Positions 23,592 through 33,768 of a DNA stretch of 64,000 nucleotides are shown here, piece by piece (positions within the stretch are counted from its first letter, which is position 1; each line of letters starts with the position of its first letter). The stretch is from contig JAKSGN010000007.1 of NCBI GenBank assembly GCA_024180945.1, forward strand, positions 2,914,001 through 2,978,000, written 5' to 3'. The DNA comes from Macrophomina tecta (lineage: Eukaryota; Ascomycota; Dothideomycetes; Botryosphaeriales; Botryosphaeriaceae). A model generated the notes under the pieces. It searched no databases, was not told where the DNA came from, and was given only the letters and a program-made list of their open reading frames with translations. Made by a program: the position numbers and the translations under genes.

Positions 23592-25612
23592 TCGTCGTCG
23601 TCTTGGAAGAGTCAGTCCGCCTTCTTTCACGCCGTGCTTTTGATCCTTTGCATGTTCTCTTCGCCCCTCGTGTCTGTTGAAGCCATGCTCGCGGGTCGCT
23701 GCTTGGCCTTACTGCTACTCTTTTCTGCTTCTTCCGAATACACAGCCTCGATCGTGGTGAGCTTCAGAAGCTTTTTACGGTGCCGTTTTTGGCTGTTGTT
23801 GTCATTATTTTGTTTTTGAGCGTTCTGTTGCGGAGTATATGATACCTTATCCCTTCTTCTTCTTTCCCCTTCTCTTCATTTCCTCGGCAAGCAGTTGGTA
23901 GCAAGGCGCGATAACTGGATGGGTGGTATTCTCTTCTAAAAGCCTTTCTTCTTCCCTTGCTTCTTTCATCCTTTAGTTATCGCTTCAACAGGGTATTTGG
24001 TTAATCGACAGGGGAAAATCGGATGATGGGATGATGGGATGACGGCGGAGGGAGTATTGGTAGGATAGGTTCTGCTTTGCCCTAACTCTTCTCATGTTCG
24101 GGCTATAGGGAAAGGGACAGATGGATGTTTTTTTCTTTTAATCTTTCCTTTCCTTGTATCATAAACAGCGGAATGTGTATGGTAGACATGGTGGCGAAGT
24201 TTTAAGCGTCCACTGCTTGGTAGCTTTCTCTTATGGGGAAATGGAAGAATTATATTAGTATCTCCGATCTTGCGTTTGTTCGGATGCCGTGTAACTGATT
24301 GGGGTGTTAGGCTCCTCCTTACGGAACAGTAGAGCTTTGCGACTTGTGTCTCACCCGGCATTTGGTAAGGTTGGCAGCAAATGTAAGGGAGGTTGACTCG
24401 TCGCTACCCACGAGCTCATACTGTCTGTCCGTCCCATCAATCAATGGGGACTAGAAGGGAGTTTCTTTGTTCTATGTGCGAAAGCGGCACGAAAGAACTG
24501 AATCATCCTGTAAACTGGCTCCGATAGGAAGTGAATGGAGAGTCTCGTCTAAAGTGGAAAGTCTCATCGAGGTGGATTCTGCGAGCGAGTGCTCTCTTAG
24601 GGGTGATGAAGTTCTGCGTTCAGGCGTCTTGCTCAACTCTGGATTGACAGACGCAGCTCACTGAGCTCTCCGCCTGGACGCTATCACGTCACTTACACCT
24701 ACACCGAAAGCTAGACAGGCACAACCAGAAAGAAGGCAGAGCTAACTGGAAAAGGCTATATGAGTTTGATGAAAGCAAAAGGAAAGAGAGGAAGCGAGCA
24801 CGAATGGAAAGAGTAAAACTACAATATCTTTGAGGCATTTTGTATTTTTGTGTCTTAAACTCTGTCTCCCCTGGGACTACCCATATTGCTATGTGTTAGA
24901 GCTGATTTGCCGATCACTGCAACGGGCTTGACCGTATCCACTGCGCTACGCCAACTCAGGCCTCCTTTGAGGGCAAAAGAAGTACTGGAATGAACCCAAT
25001 TAAGGATTCATTTTCGCGTGATCAGATATTATACCAGTCCGTGACAATTGCACTATACCACCGCGGTTAGACGAACCTACACATGCGGGGTTATCCAAAC
25101 AAACTCGGTAGCCATGAGTTCAAGCGGACTATGCAAAGACGCTTACTTCTTTGGTATATGTACGCACCCCGACTAGGACCTGCTTCATTCATTTATATCG
25201 GATATTGCATCCGGAGACTTTTATGGTGAAGCGGTGTTTGACAAATCTATTTCATCGCGATATTCAGGCGGACTATAGGCGGGAAAAAAGATCAAAGATG
25301 TCTGCAATCTTGCTAGCGCTTCTTCGAACTACATGAAGGTTAGGGCCAGACTCATATCTGCGTGAGCGTACTAAGCATCGTAAACGGACTAGGTGCTTCC
25401 ATATGATTCTCGTTGAGTGACTGCGCTATAGGAACATGCCAGCATATCAGCCATTTCCCGCACACGGGCACAGACCGGAAGGCTGCATCCTAAAGGCTCT
25501 TTATAAGAACTGTTGCCCATAACCCCCCAGACATTCTGCTCCCTTCTTCGCATTAGCTCACGGCATCCTCATGTACCGACACTGACATTGCCCGACGGTA
25601 TATCACACCGCG
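23592..25612. other. Gene-free stretch after the RhoGEF gene
   Basis: 2.0 kb with no supportable protein gene. The first 400 bp are T-rich 3' flank. On the minus strand around 24,910-24,965 and 25,017-25,078 there are short stretches resembling tRNA D-arm/A-box sequence, but no complete tRNA (see findings). Confidence 0.5.
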
Positions 25613-26316
25613 ATGACATACGATTGCTGTCATGCTGACACTGACATGGCGCAGTCCTCCTTCAACATGGCTACCGGTGAAAAGTCTTCCGGCTTCGAAC
25701 AGCGCGTCAAGCTCTGGCTCGCAAACGGCAAGCACCTCACCCTACTAGACACCATGCCTAGGGAAGACCTCCAGCGCGAGCTCATGGACTGGGTCAACCG
25801 GCGCCATGCCCTACCTCGACTCTGCCACAGCCCCGAACGTGAGGAGTGGCTAGCCCTTTGTTGTAACTATGTGGATAACACACGGTTCTTCATGGAAAAG
25901 TTCAACAAGAGCACCGGAGCCATCGCGATGGAGTATCTTGAAGCTGGACATAAGTCCAAGGACGAGTTAAGAGCCCTGGTTCAGGCCCACGCTGAGCGCT
26001 ATGAGGTAACAATCACGCTATCCACTCCGAAGAGCGCTCTCACTAAAAACATTCAAACAATCTCAGAGTTTCCCTTACGTAGAATGTGGCATGGTCGCTG
26101 AGGCTGAATCATGGGATCCGCTGGGGCTTGCCCACCAAGACCCCCGAATTCCGGGTGCCCGGCGCGCTCATGGCCCTTGGTCAACCCGGTATCAGCGTTG
26201 ATACGATACAGACTCTGAAGCGCCCTCCGGATATTGAGCGCATGGAGCAACTTTTGAAGACGGTGCTGGAAGAGGCAAAGGAAACTTTCCGGCGAACCTC
26301 GGTGGAGAGGGACTGA
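25613..26316 (+). CDS. Hypothetical protein, two exons
   Basis: I do not recognise a family. The best model is join(25613..26005, 26083..26316), 208 aa. The 77-bp intron has a GTAACA donor and a CGTAG acceptor in phase 0, giving ...AERYE/NVAWSLRL. Without splicing the first frame stops at 26,101. The protein is soluble-looking and helical: ELMDWVNRRHALPRLCHSP and EEWLALCCNYVDNTRFFMEKF in the first part, MEQLLKTVLEEAKETFRR at the end. No signal peptide or membrane segment is seen. Later in-frame ATGs (25,646 and 25,667) are alternative starts. Codon-like composition and the matching splice sites make it likely real but not certain. Confidence 0.55.
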
Positions 26317-26813
26317 TGCTTCGGCGACTGCGAGTCCTTTTCCTAGCAGGTGCGAGAAGGTCGTACAATCAAACGCATAGGTAAGAAACCCAGGTGCTCT
26401 GTTCCATAACAGATTTTTTGCAGTATCTTTAACCACATGCATCTCCTGCACCTTTCTCAATGTGCCATCACTCTGGTTGCACAATTTATCCACACCACTA
26501 TCACCCACTTTTATCAGTGGCAAGCGCGGGAGAATATCTGTCTGAAGGGCGGATTATCTGCTTCTACAGTACACACAATGTATTCAGTCTCGTTTCATAG
26601 GGGGCGCACAGCCAACCATCTCTTCTTATGAACTGGCAAAATGGGTTCCAAAAGCTGTGCGCTTTATCCCCCAGGCAAGTCTTCTTCGATTCATGATCGT
26701 ATTATGTCATTTATCTTACTTTTTACGTTCCCAACGGTGCCGCGCTCTAATTGTCCACTTGTTCTCATCTTACAACGTCACACAATTGCCGGCTCTTCAT
26801 TCTCCAGACTCGT
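26317..26813. other. Intergenic region, orphan gene / CCT1
   Basis: 497 bp between the stop of the plus-strand orphan and the stop of minus-strand CCT1. It is A/T-richer than the genes and probably holds both 3' ends. No gene seen. Confidence 0.5.
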
Positions 26814-28749
26814 CTAATGTCCATGGCCGTCATCCTCCTCGCCCCTCTGCTCCGGATCAAGCTTGATGAGCGTATCAATACGCATGATAGCGATACAGGC
26901 CTCGACGGCTGACTTGAGTTGCTTCACCTTGCTCATGCTGGGTTCGAGGACACCCTGCTTGATCTGATCGATGAGCCTGCCACGGGTGAGGTCAAGACCG
27001 TAGTTTTTGTAGTCCTTCTTCTTGGCGGCGTCCTTCTCGGCCGCGGTCGAGGCGTTGGGGTCGTTGGTGGTGCGCTGCGCCACCGCATGTCTGCTACGCA
27101 GCTGCGCGACAAGCTCGCTGCTGTCCTTGGCGGCGTTAACGGCGAGAGTAGTCGGGATGACGAGGAGGGATTGTGCGAAAGAGCCGATTGCGAGTTGCTC
27201 GCGAGAGCCCTGAGCTAGGTTAGAACAAAAGGACTGGTATAATATAGGAATAAACGTACCACTGAGGTTGCCCACTCCTCGAGGTAAATGTGTAATGCGG
27301 TCTCGACGGCACCACCACCGGGGACGATACGGCCACTCTCAAGCGTGCGCTTGACAGCCATAAGGGAGTCGTGCAGCGAACGCTCCATCTCGTCGAGGGA
27401 GAGGTCATTGGGACCACGCAGAATGATAGATGCCGAGGAGTGCACCTTGGTGCCCTTGACCAGAATGCACTCGTCGTCTGAGATACGTTCCTGGGCAACC
27501 TCCTCCGCGTGACCGAGCAGCGATGGCTCGAACTTCTCGTCACCGTTAAGGTCGGACAACGAGGAGACAAGAGTGGCACCCGTTGCCTTTGCTATTCTCC
27601 TCAGGTCCTCCTTCTTGCAGCGCCTGACAGCCATAGCACCCTTCTCAACGAACGCCTTCAAGCACATGTCATCGATACCCTTGGTGGTCAGGACGACGTT
27701 AGCACCAGACTTGAGGATCAGGTCGATGCGCTCAAGAACGATTTGGGACTCGCGCTCGCGAATCTTCTCCAGCTGCTGGGGATCATCGATAGTGATGTGT
27801 ACGCCCAACTTCATACGCTCCTTCTGCAAGTTGATATCCAGGCAGGCAATCTTTGCATCCGTGATGCGGGTCTTCATGGCCTGGCTGGCGACAGTGCAGT
27901 TCAGAGCATACCCCTTGACGAGGATCGACTCAGTTGCACTCTTGCCGTGGGCCTTGAGGATGTTCACGGCCTTGACGGGGTACTTGGACTCGCCCTTCTG
28001 GTTGGTGCTCTTGACAGCCTGCATGGCGTCAACAGCCATTTCGGCGAAGAAATCTCCGTCAGCACCAATGATCTTGGAGGACATGGAAGTCCTCGCAATG
28101 TTGACCAGCGACTCCCTGCCCAAGTTCTCCACCTTGATGGCGATGTTCTCGTTCATGTACCGCACGGCCTCGCGGAGGGCCAGTCTGTAGCCGGTAATGA
28201 TGGTGGTGGGGTGTATCCGGTTCTTCATCAGCTCGTTTGCGCGGCGCAGGAGCTCAGCAGCAATCAGCACGACGGAGGTAGTGCCGTCACCGACTTCTCT
28301 GTCCTGCTGCTGTGCCAGGTCGACGAGGATCTTGCCGGCGGGATGCTGAATCTCGAGGAGCGAAAGGATGGTGGCGCCGTCGTTGGTTACGGTAACATCA
28401 CCGATGTCGTCGACCATCATCTTGTCCAGGCCGGAGGGGCCAAAGGACGACTTGACGACATTGGCGATGGCCTGGGTTGCGAGGACATTCTGATCGCGGA
28501 TGTCCTGACCACTGATTTTCTGACCGCCCAGGACTGTTGCTAGAGATTAGTCGACGGCATTTGCGACGGCTTTTTGCAAACATAAAGCTGTGCGTAGGCA
28601 TGGCGGGGGAGGGAATTCGGTGGAAGAGTAGCAGGGACGGAGGTGCGGCGGGACACGGAGGAGTAGCGGCGCAGGGGCAAAGGGAGGATAGGAGGTCAGG
28701 ACATACAGAGGGTGCCGGCGTTACGCGGCTGCTCGAAGATACCGGCCAT
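26814..28749 (-). CDS. CCT1: Chaperonin CCT subunit alpha (TCP1)
   Basis: Three exons, complement(26814..27209, 27260..28533, 28707..28749), give 570 aa. This is one of eight subunits of the cytosolic TRiC/CCT ring that folds actin, tubulin and other clients. The short first exon encodes [14 protein letters not shown] and splices to [19 protein letters not shown], as in other alpha subunits. Nucleotide-site motifs are [14 protein letters not shown] and GDGTTSVV (residues 96-101 for GDGTTS). The apical region has [17 protein letters not shown], and the equatorial return has [25 protein letters not shown], spliced in phase 0 to [16 protein letters not shown]. The acidic His-containing tail EEDDGHGH is normal for the subunit. 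It diverges from the prolyl-tRNA synthetase gene. Confidence 0.96.
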
Positions 28750-29180
28750 GGTGTTGTTGAACGCGTGGAAAAGGGGATGTGGAGAGCTCGACGCGCTGAG
28801 CTTCTGCCACAAAAACGGGCCAGGGCGCAACTTCCACCGGCGTCGCGATCCCAGCGGCCTTTCGATGTTCCGGCGGCGTGGCTTGGCGGGCGCCTCGTAG
28901 TTGCGGCCACAGTTACTGTGTGCTCCGCAGCAGTTCACCGGCCGTGAATTCCGAGGGCTGCTTTTCAACCCCACCACCGCAATTGGGCTGCCCGCGCATC
29001 CCACTGAGTCAACGACGCGCGTGTCACCGCCCTCGCTCCCAGCATTCTTTCATTCTTTCCCGCCCAACCCCCGCTGCCTCTCCCGCGCTCACTTCCGCTT
29101 TCCTACACGCCGCGCAGACCTCCTGCCAATTTATCGATCCGTCCCGCCAGAGCAGTAAATTTCGCCGCAGGTACCCCGCA
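28750..29180. promoter_or_regulatory. Divergent promoter region, CCT1 / prolyl-tRNA synthetase
   Basis: 431 bp between two housekeeping start codons. C/T-rich leader sequence precedes the synthetase ATG at 29,181. No defined element is recognised, but a shared promoter for two translation/folding genes is plausible. Confidence 0.5.
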
Positions 29181-30925
29181 ATGGCTTCCGAGCAGCCTGC
29201 GACCACGGCTCTCCCCGAGCATAAGAAGGACGGCGGCAAGCGCAAGGAGAAGAAGGATCCCCAGCAGAAGAAGGAAAAGCCTCAGCAGAAGCCTCAGCAA
29301 AAGAAGAAGGTCGAGGGTGCCGCCCTAATTGGTATCGACGTGGCCAAGGAGGATGATTTGGGCGAGTGGTACCAGCAGGTCCTGACCAAGGGCGGCATGC
29401 TTGCCTACTACGATGTTGCGGGCTGCTATATCCTGAAGCCCTCTTCCTACGCCATTTGGGAGTCTATTCAGGCCTGGTTCAATGAGCGCATCAAGAAGAT
29501 GGGCGTCAAGAACTGCTACTTCCCCATTTTCATTTCCGCCGACAACTTGCAGCGCGAGAAGGACCACGTCGAGGGTTTCGCCGCCGAGGTTGCCTGGGTC
29601 ACCAAGGGGTGAGTCGTGTTGGTGTGCTGAAGAGAGAAACTTAAAGCTGAAATCTGGACAGTGGCAAGAGTGACCTGGAGAAGCCCGTCGCCGTCCGCCC
29701 CACCTCCGAAACCGCCATGTACCCCTACTTTGCCAACGAAATCCGCAGTCACCGTGACCTTCCCCTCAAGCTAAACCAGTGGAACAACGTCGTGCGCTGG
29801 GAGTTCAAACACCCCATGCCGTTCATTCGGTCGCGTGAGTTCTTGTGGCAGGAAGGCCACACTGCCCATTTGACCAAGGAGCAGGCCGGCGAGGAAGTTC
29901 TGCAAATTCTGGACTACTACGCAGGTGTTTACCAGGAGCTACTGGCCTGCCCTGTCGTCAAGGGCGTGAAGACCGAGAACGAAAAGTTCCCTGGCGCTGA
30001 GTACACTACTACCATCGAGGGATACATCCCCGCTACCGGCAGAGGTATCCAAGCCGCCACCAGCCATTGCTTGGGCCAGCACTTTTCTAAGATGTTCGAC
30101 ATCACCGTTGAGGACCCCAGCCCGGTGAAGGAGGGCGAGAGCAAGAAGCCCCCGATCAACGTGTGGCAGAACTCGTGGGGTCTGACTACCCGCTCCATCG
30201 GAGTCATGGTCCTGACTCACTCCGACAACAAGGGTCTCGTCATTCCTCCTCGTGTCGCTGACATCCAGGTCGTCGTCATTCCTGTTGGTATCACCGCCAA
30301 GACCACTGCTGAGGACAGGGAAGCTCTATACAAGGAGACCGAGGCTATCGCCGAGGTTCTGCGCTCCGTGAACATCCGCGTCGAGGTCGACATGCGCGAG
30401 GGCTATTCCCCCGGCTGGAAGTTCAACGACTGGGAGCTTAAGGGCGTACCGCTCCGCATCGAGTTCGGCCCCAAGGACCGCGAAAAGCACTCCGTTATGT
30501 ACTCCCGCCGAGACCGCGAAGGCAAGGGCCCTATCCTCATCTCGGAGCTCGACAACGCCATTCCCACCCTGCTTGAGACTATCCAGAACGACATGTTCCA
30601 GAAGGCCAAGGCCGACTTCGACAACGCCCGCAAGCAGATCACCAACTGGGACGACTTCGTCCCTGCCCTCGACAACAAGTCCGTCTGCCTCATCCCCCAC
30701 TGTCTTGGCGGTGAGTGTGAGGACGAGATCAAGGAGCTGTCCGCTCGCAAGAACGAGACTCCTGGTGAGGCGCAGGATGCGCGCGCTCCGTCTATGGGCG
30801 CGAAGTCGCTCTGCATTCCTTACGAGCAGCCCAAGGAAAGTCTCGCAGATGGCGAGACTAAGTGTCTCAACCCCAACTGCCAGGCTAAGGCTCAGAAGTG
30901 GGTGCTGTTTGGGCGCAGCTACTAA
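29181..30925 (+). CDS. Prolyl-tRNA synthetase, cytoplasmic (archaeal/eukaryotic type)
   Basis: Two exons, join(29181..29608, 29662..30925), give 563 aa. The 53-bp intron splits a Gly codon and joins AEVAWVTKG to GKSDLEKPVAVRP. It charges tRNA-Pro in the cytosol. Class II catalytic motifs are visible: motif 2 region WNNVVRWEFKHPMPFIRSRE, then FLWQEGHTAHL, GYIPATGRGIQAATSH and motif 3 around KDREKHSVMYSRRDR. RPTSETAMYPYFANEIRSH marks the ATP/proline pocket. The C-terminal zinc-type domain has ETKCLNPNCQAKAQKW and ends in FGRSY, typical of this clade. The first 50 residues are Lys/Gln-rich, probably tRNA- or complex-binding. There is no N-terminal editing (YbaK-like) domain in front of this start, unlike budding yeast. 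Confidence 0.95.
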
Positions 30926-32146
30926 GTGATCATGCAGAAGGTGCATTAGGGTGGGATGCGGAGTCTTGAGTCCAGAAAGGGTGAGTAGGGCGGTGGGCGT
31001 AGCGATGATATCTTAGGGATTTAGATGCCCCTTATCTCAACTTTTCCATTGTTGGTGACGTTCTTCCGGCATATGGCTTCCTCAGTTTGAGCGCTTTTTT
31101 TCCGGAGTAGACACAGGGAAAAAGCATGTAAGGTGCCCGTGAGAAAGAAACGAGAAAAAAAAAAAAAAAAAAGAACTTCAGACCTTTACAAAAAGACGTG
31201 GAGAGGCTCGTCGTGCTAATTTGGCCTTTACCACTAGTTGTTCTGAGACAAAACTGGGTACCAGATAATGCATGCAGCTCATTGTGAGACATACTCTTTG
31301 ATGCAACGGGTCCACGCGTGATCGCATAGCTGAACCATAGCATTGCTAACCTGCTGATACCTAGCCTCGTCCCCGTGCTCACCTTCCGCTCTCAATTGAC
31401 GCGATAAGCTTGCTGCTCTTCGTAAAAGAGAAGCCTCGCCCCGTGCTACAGGAAATCAAGGTCTGGCCAATATATTAAACCCACCGAGTCGAACTTCCTT
31501 TCACCTCGGACAGCAAGGCAGTCGCAACGTGAGTAGCAGCGGAGTGAACGGGGGAGATTGGCAGCGCTGGACTGCGTTCGTTCTATTCGGCCGGAAGTAT
31601 CTCTCGGGCTGGTGGAGTTGAATGCGGTCAAATATGTCCTGAGCTGTTTTTTTTTTTTGGCCGACAGACCGGATGATGTGCTTCAACTGTCTTTTGATAT
31701 TGCGTGGCGCCTGGCCCGCTTCTCGCGTCTGCGCGGAGGTTAATCAGGTGAGTGGAATGCTGAGGGGCGGGGACAGGAGGTTAATGGTGAACGGCGTCAT
31801 TGTGCGTCACACGTGTGAGCTAGGCGGTAGTGTTTTGGTCGACTGCTCAAAGTCGTGTGCTTTTCCTTGATTGTTTCCGAACGGGGGGAAGAGAGAAGGG
31901 GGGTGGGTTTGGGCAGAAAATTAGATGATGTTAACACAGCACGACCAGTGGCTCATGGAATCCCTGTCAGCCTGGTAAATGAGCTGAGTTTACAAATTTA
32001 CGCATATCGTGTAGCCAAAAAGAATCTTGTGGTAGTATTTCAAAAAGGTTCCGTGCAGGTGCGGTTACGAAATGGTATCAACGCATTGCCTCTCTTCCAC
32101 AACCAATGGTATACGCTTCTTCATAATAAAATGTTGATCTACGCAT
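30926..32146. other. Gene-free convergent region, ProRS / SNG1-like
   Basis: 1.2 kb between two convergent stop codons. It contains an 18-A run (31,155-31,172) and a shorter T run near 31,646. No gene, tRNA or repeat family is recognised. Confidence 0.5.
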
Positions 32147-33768
32147 CTACGCCCAGTACTCATGCAGGCCCTTGCGGCTCTTGTAGCGCATGAAATAGCA
32201 CATGAGTGGGAAAAGCGCGGTATTGAGAGCTCCCCAGGCAATGAGAACCCCAAAATTAAGGCCGATCTGGGAATGCAGGCCGAACAGGATGGTGCGCGAC
32301 CCTTGGACAACTATAACAGCCGAGGAGTCAGCAAGCTACCAACCGTGGGATGATTTACTAAAAAAAAAGAAAGAGTAAAGACTTACCGTGATGCAGCGGC
32401 CATGCATAACCCCACCTATAGAACCCGGGCTCCGTATCAATATCGTAAAAACTGGTGCTCACATTTGTAATGACCCAAAAGATCAACCACAGCCCCATCC
32501 ATGGCTGGCCGACCAGCATGGCTATGTTCTCGCACGCCAGGCCCAGCGCGATCATGCCGCAGAAGTTCAGCATCCAGTAGACGGGAAAGCTGCCCTTACC
32601 GTACGCGTCCGGGTTGCCGTAGCTGGCGACGGTCGGCAGCACGTCACTGGAGATGGGGTTGCCGCCGGAGAAGTTGATCTGGAAGGCGAGCGAGATGAGA
32701 CTGTAGGCGAGCGAGAGGAAGACGTAGGCGCTGATGGTGGCGAGCCAGCGCCAGAGGATGAGCTGCCAGAATTTGAGCGGCGGGTGCCCTTCGGGTTTGA
32801 GGTACTTGAGGTGGATGGGCAGGTAGAAGCTGAACGAGAAGAAGGAGATGATGATCAGGTAGATGAGGCCAATCGTGACGGCGGGCGTGGATACGTAGGG
32901 GTAGAAGGGCCGCAGGTTGTATTGCGAGAAGCCGATGGCGGGGGAGAGGGCTTGCGGGGCAGCGCGCAGCGCGGCGAGGGCGGAGGGCGTGCTGGCGTTT
33001 TGGAGAGCGGTACGGGCCCAGCGTTGGCCGATGGTCAAGGTGGCTTCGGTCATGAATTGATCCAGGATGGGCATGATGTAGTTGAGATAGGTGGTATCAT
33101 CGCGGGCTTCGTTGTAGACGAACTGGCATGCGCCCAAAGGATCGTATGAGGAGTTGCCTGTCTCGACGGCGCTATAGAGGAGAGCTGTCGCATTGGGGTT
33201 GACAACGATGGCGGCCCAGGCTTCTTGATCGTAGATTGCTTGTCGTACTTGGATAGGGTCGTTGTTGAAGTCTGAGCCGGGGATGATGCGAAATCCCAAA
33301 GTGTTTGGTTGCATTATCATCTGGTTTGCCAGCTCAATGACGCCTGGCCCAACAAGAGCAGTATGGCCGGTGGTGGATGGCGAGTAAGGATCGGCACCGT
33401 CCATGTCAACGATGTAGATGACTAGTTTCTTGAAATTCGCAGGTAGGTGAAAGAAAGCGGCCCAGTCTGTTTTGTTTATGATTAGATATCCAAATGGCGG
33501 TTTGCGCTCCGTGTTACGTACACAGTGAGAGCACGGCGAGGATGAAAATCATCAACACCACGGTGGTGTAGCCCCATTTACGGAAGGCTTCTAATCGGAC
33601 GCTCCGCAGGCGATGGTCCCAGAAGCCCACCGGCTGCGAAGAGTTTTGTCCGTTGTTCAGTCCATTTTCACCCTGATCAGGCTCATCCGATGCTTTCTCC
33701 TCGCTCGAGCTGGATGACCGACCTTGCTGTGTCAAGGAGCGGCTGCGGTTCCATAACCTTGGAGACAT
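32147..33768 (-). CDS. SNG1/DUF3533-family membrane protein
   Basis: Three exons, complement(32147..32310, 32387..33466, 33522..33768), give 496 aa. Splicing yields VVLMIFILAVLSLYWAAFFHLPANFKKLVIYIVDMDG, a first membrane span followed by an extracytoplasmic domain, the layout of the fungal SNG1 (nitrosoguanidine-resistance) family. The middle has the family's long lumenal loop (residues about 100-270). A cluster of about five membrane spans follows, for example GLIYLIIISFFSFSFYLPI, WLATISAYVFLSLAYSLIS and MLNFCGMIALGLACENIAML. The last exon encodes another span and ends RYKSRKGLHEYWA. Yeast Sng1 affects lipid asymmetry and drug resistance; the role here is inferred. The start is the ATG at 33,768; the N-terminus is Ser-rich and cytosolic. 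Confidence 0.9.

Noticed and set aside
27509..28543. 344-aa plus-strand frame opposite CCT1
   Set aside because: Antisense shadow of a highly conserved chaperonin exon; Leu/Val/Gly/Asp composition follows from codon complementarity.
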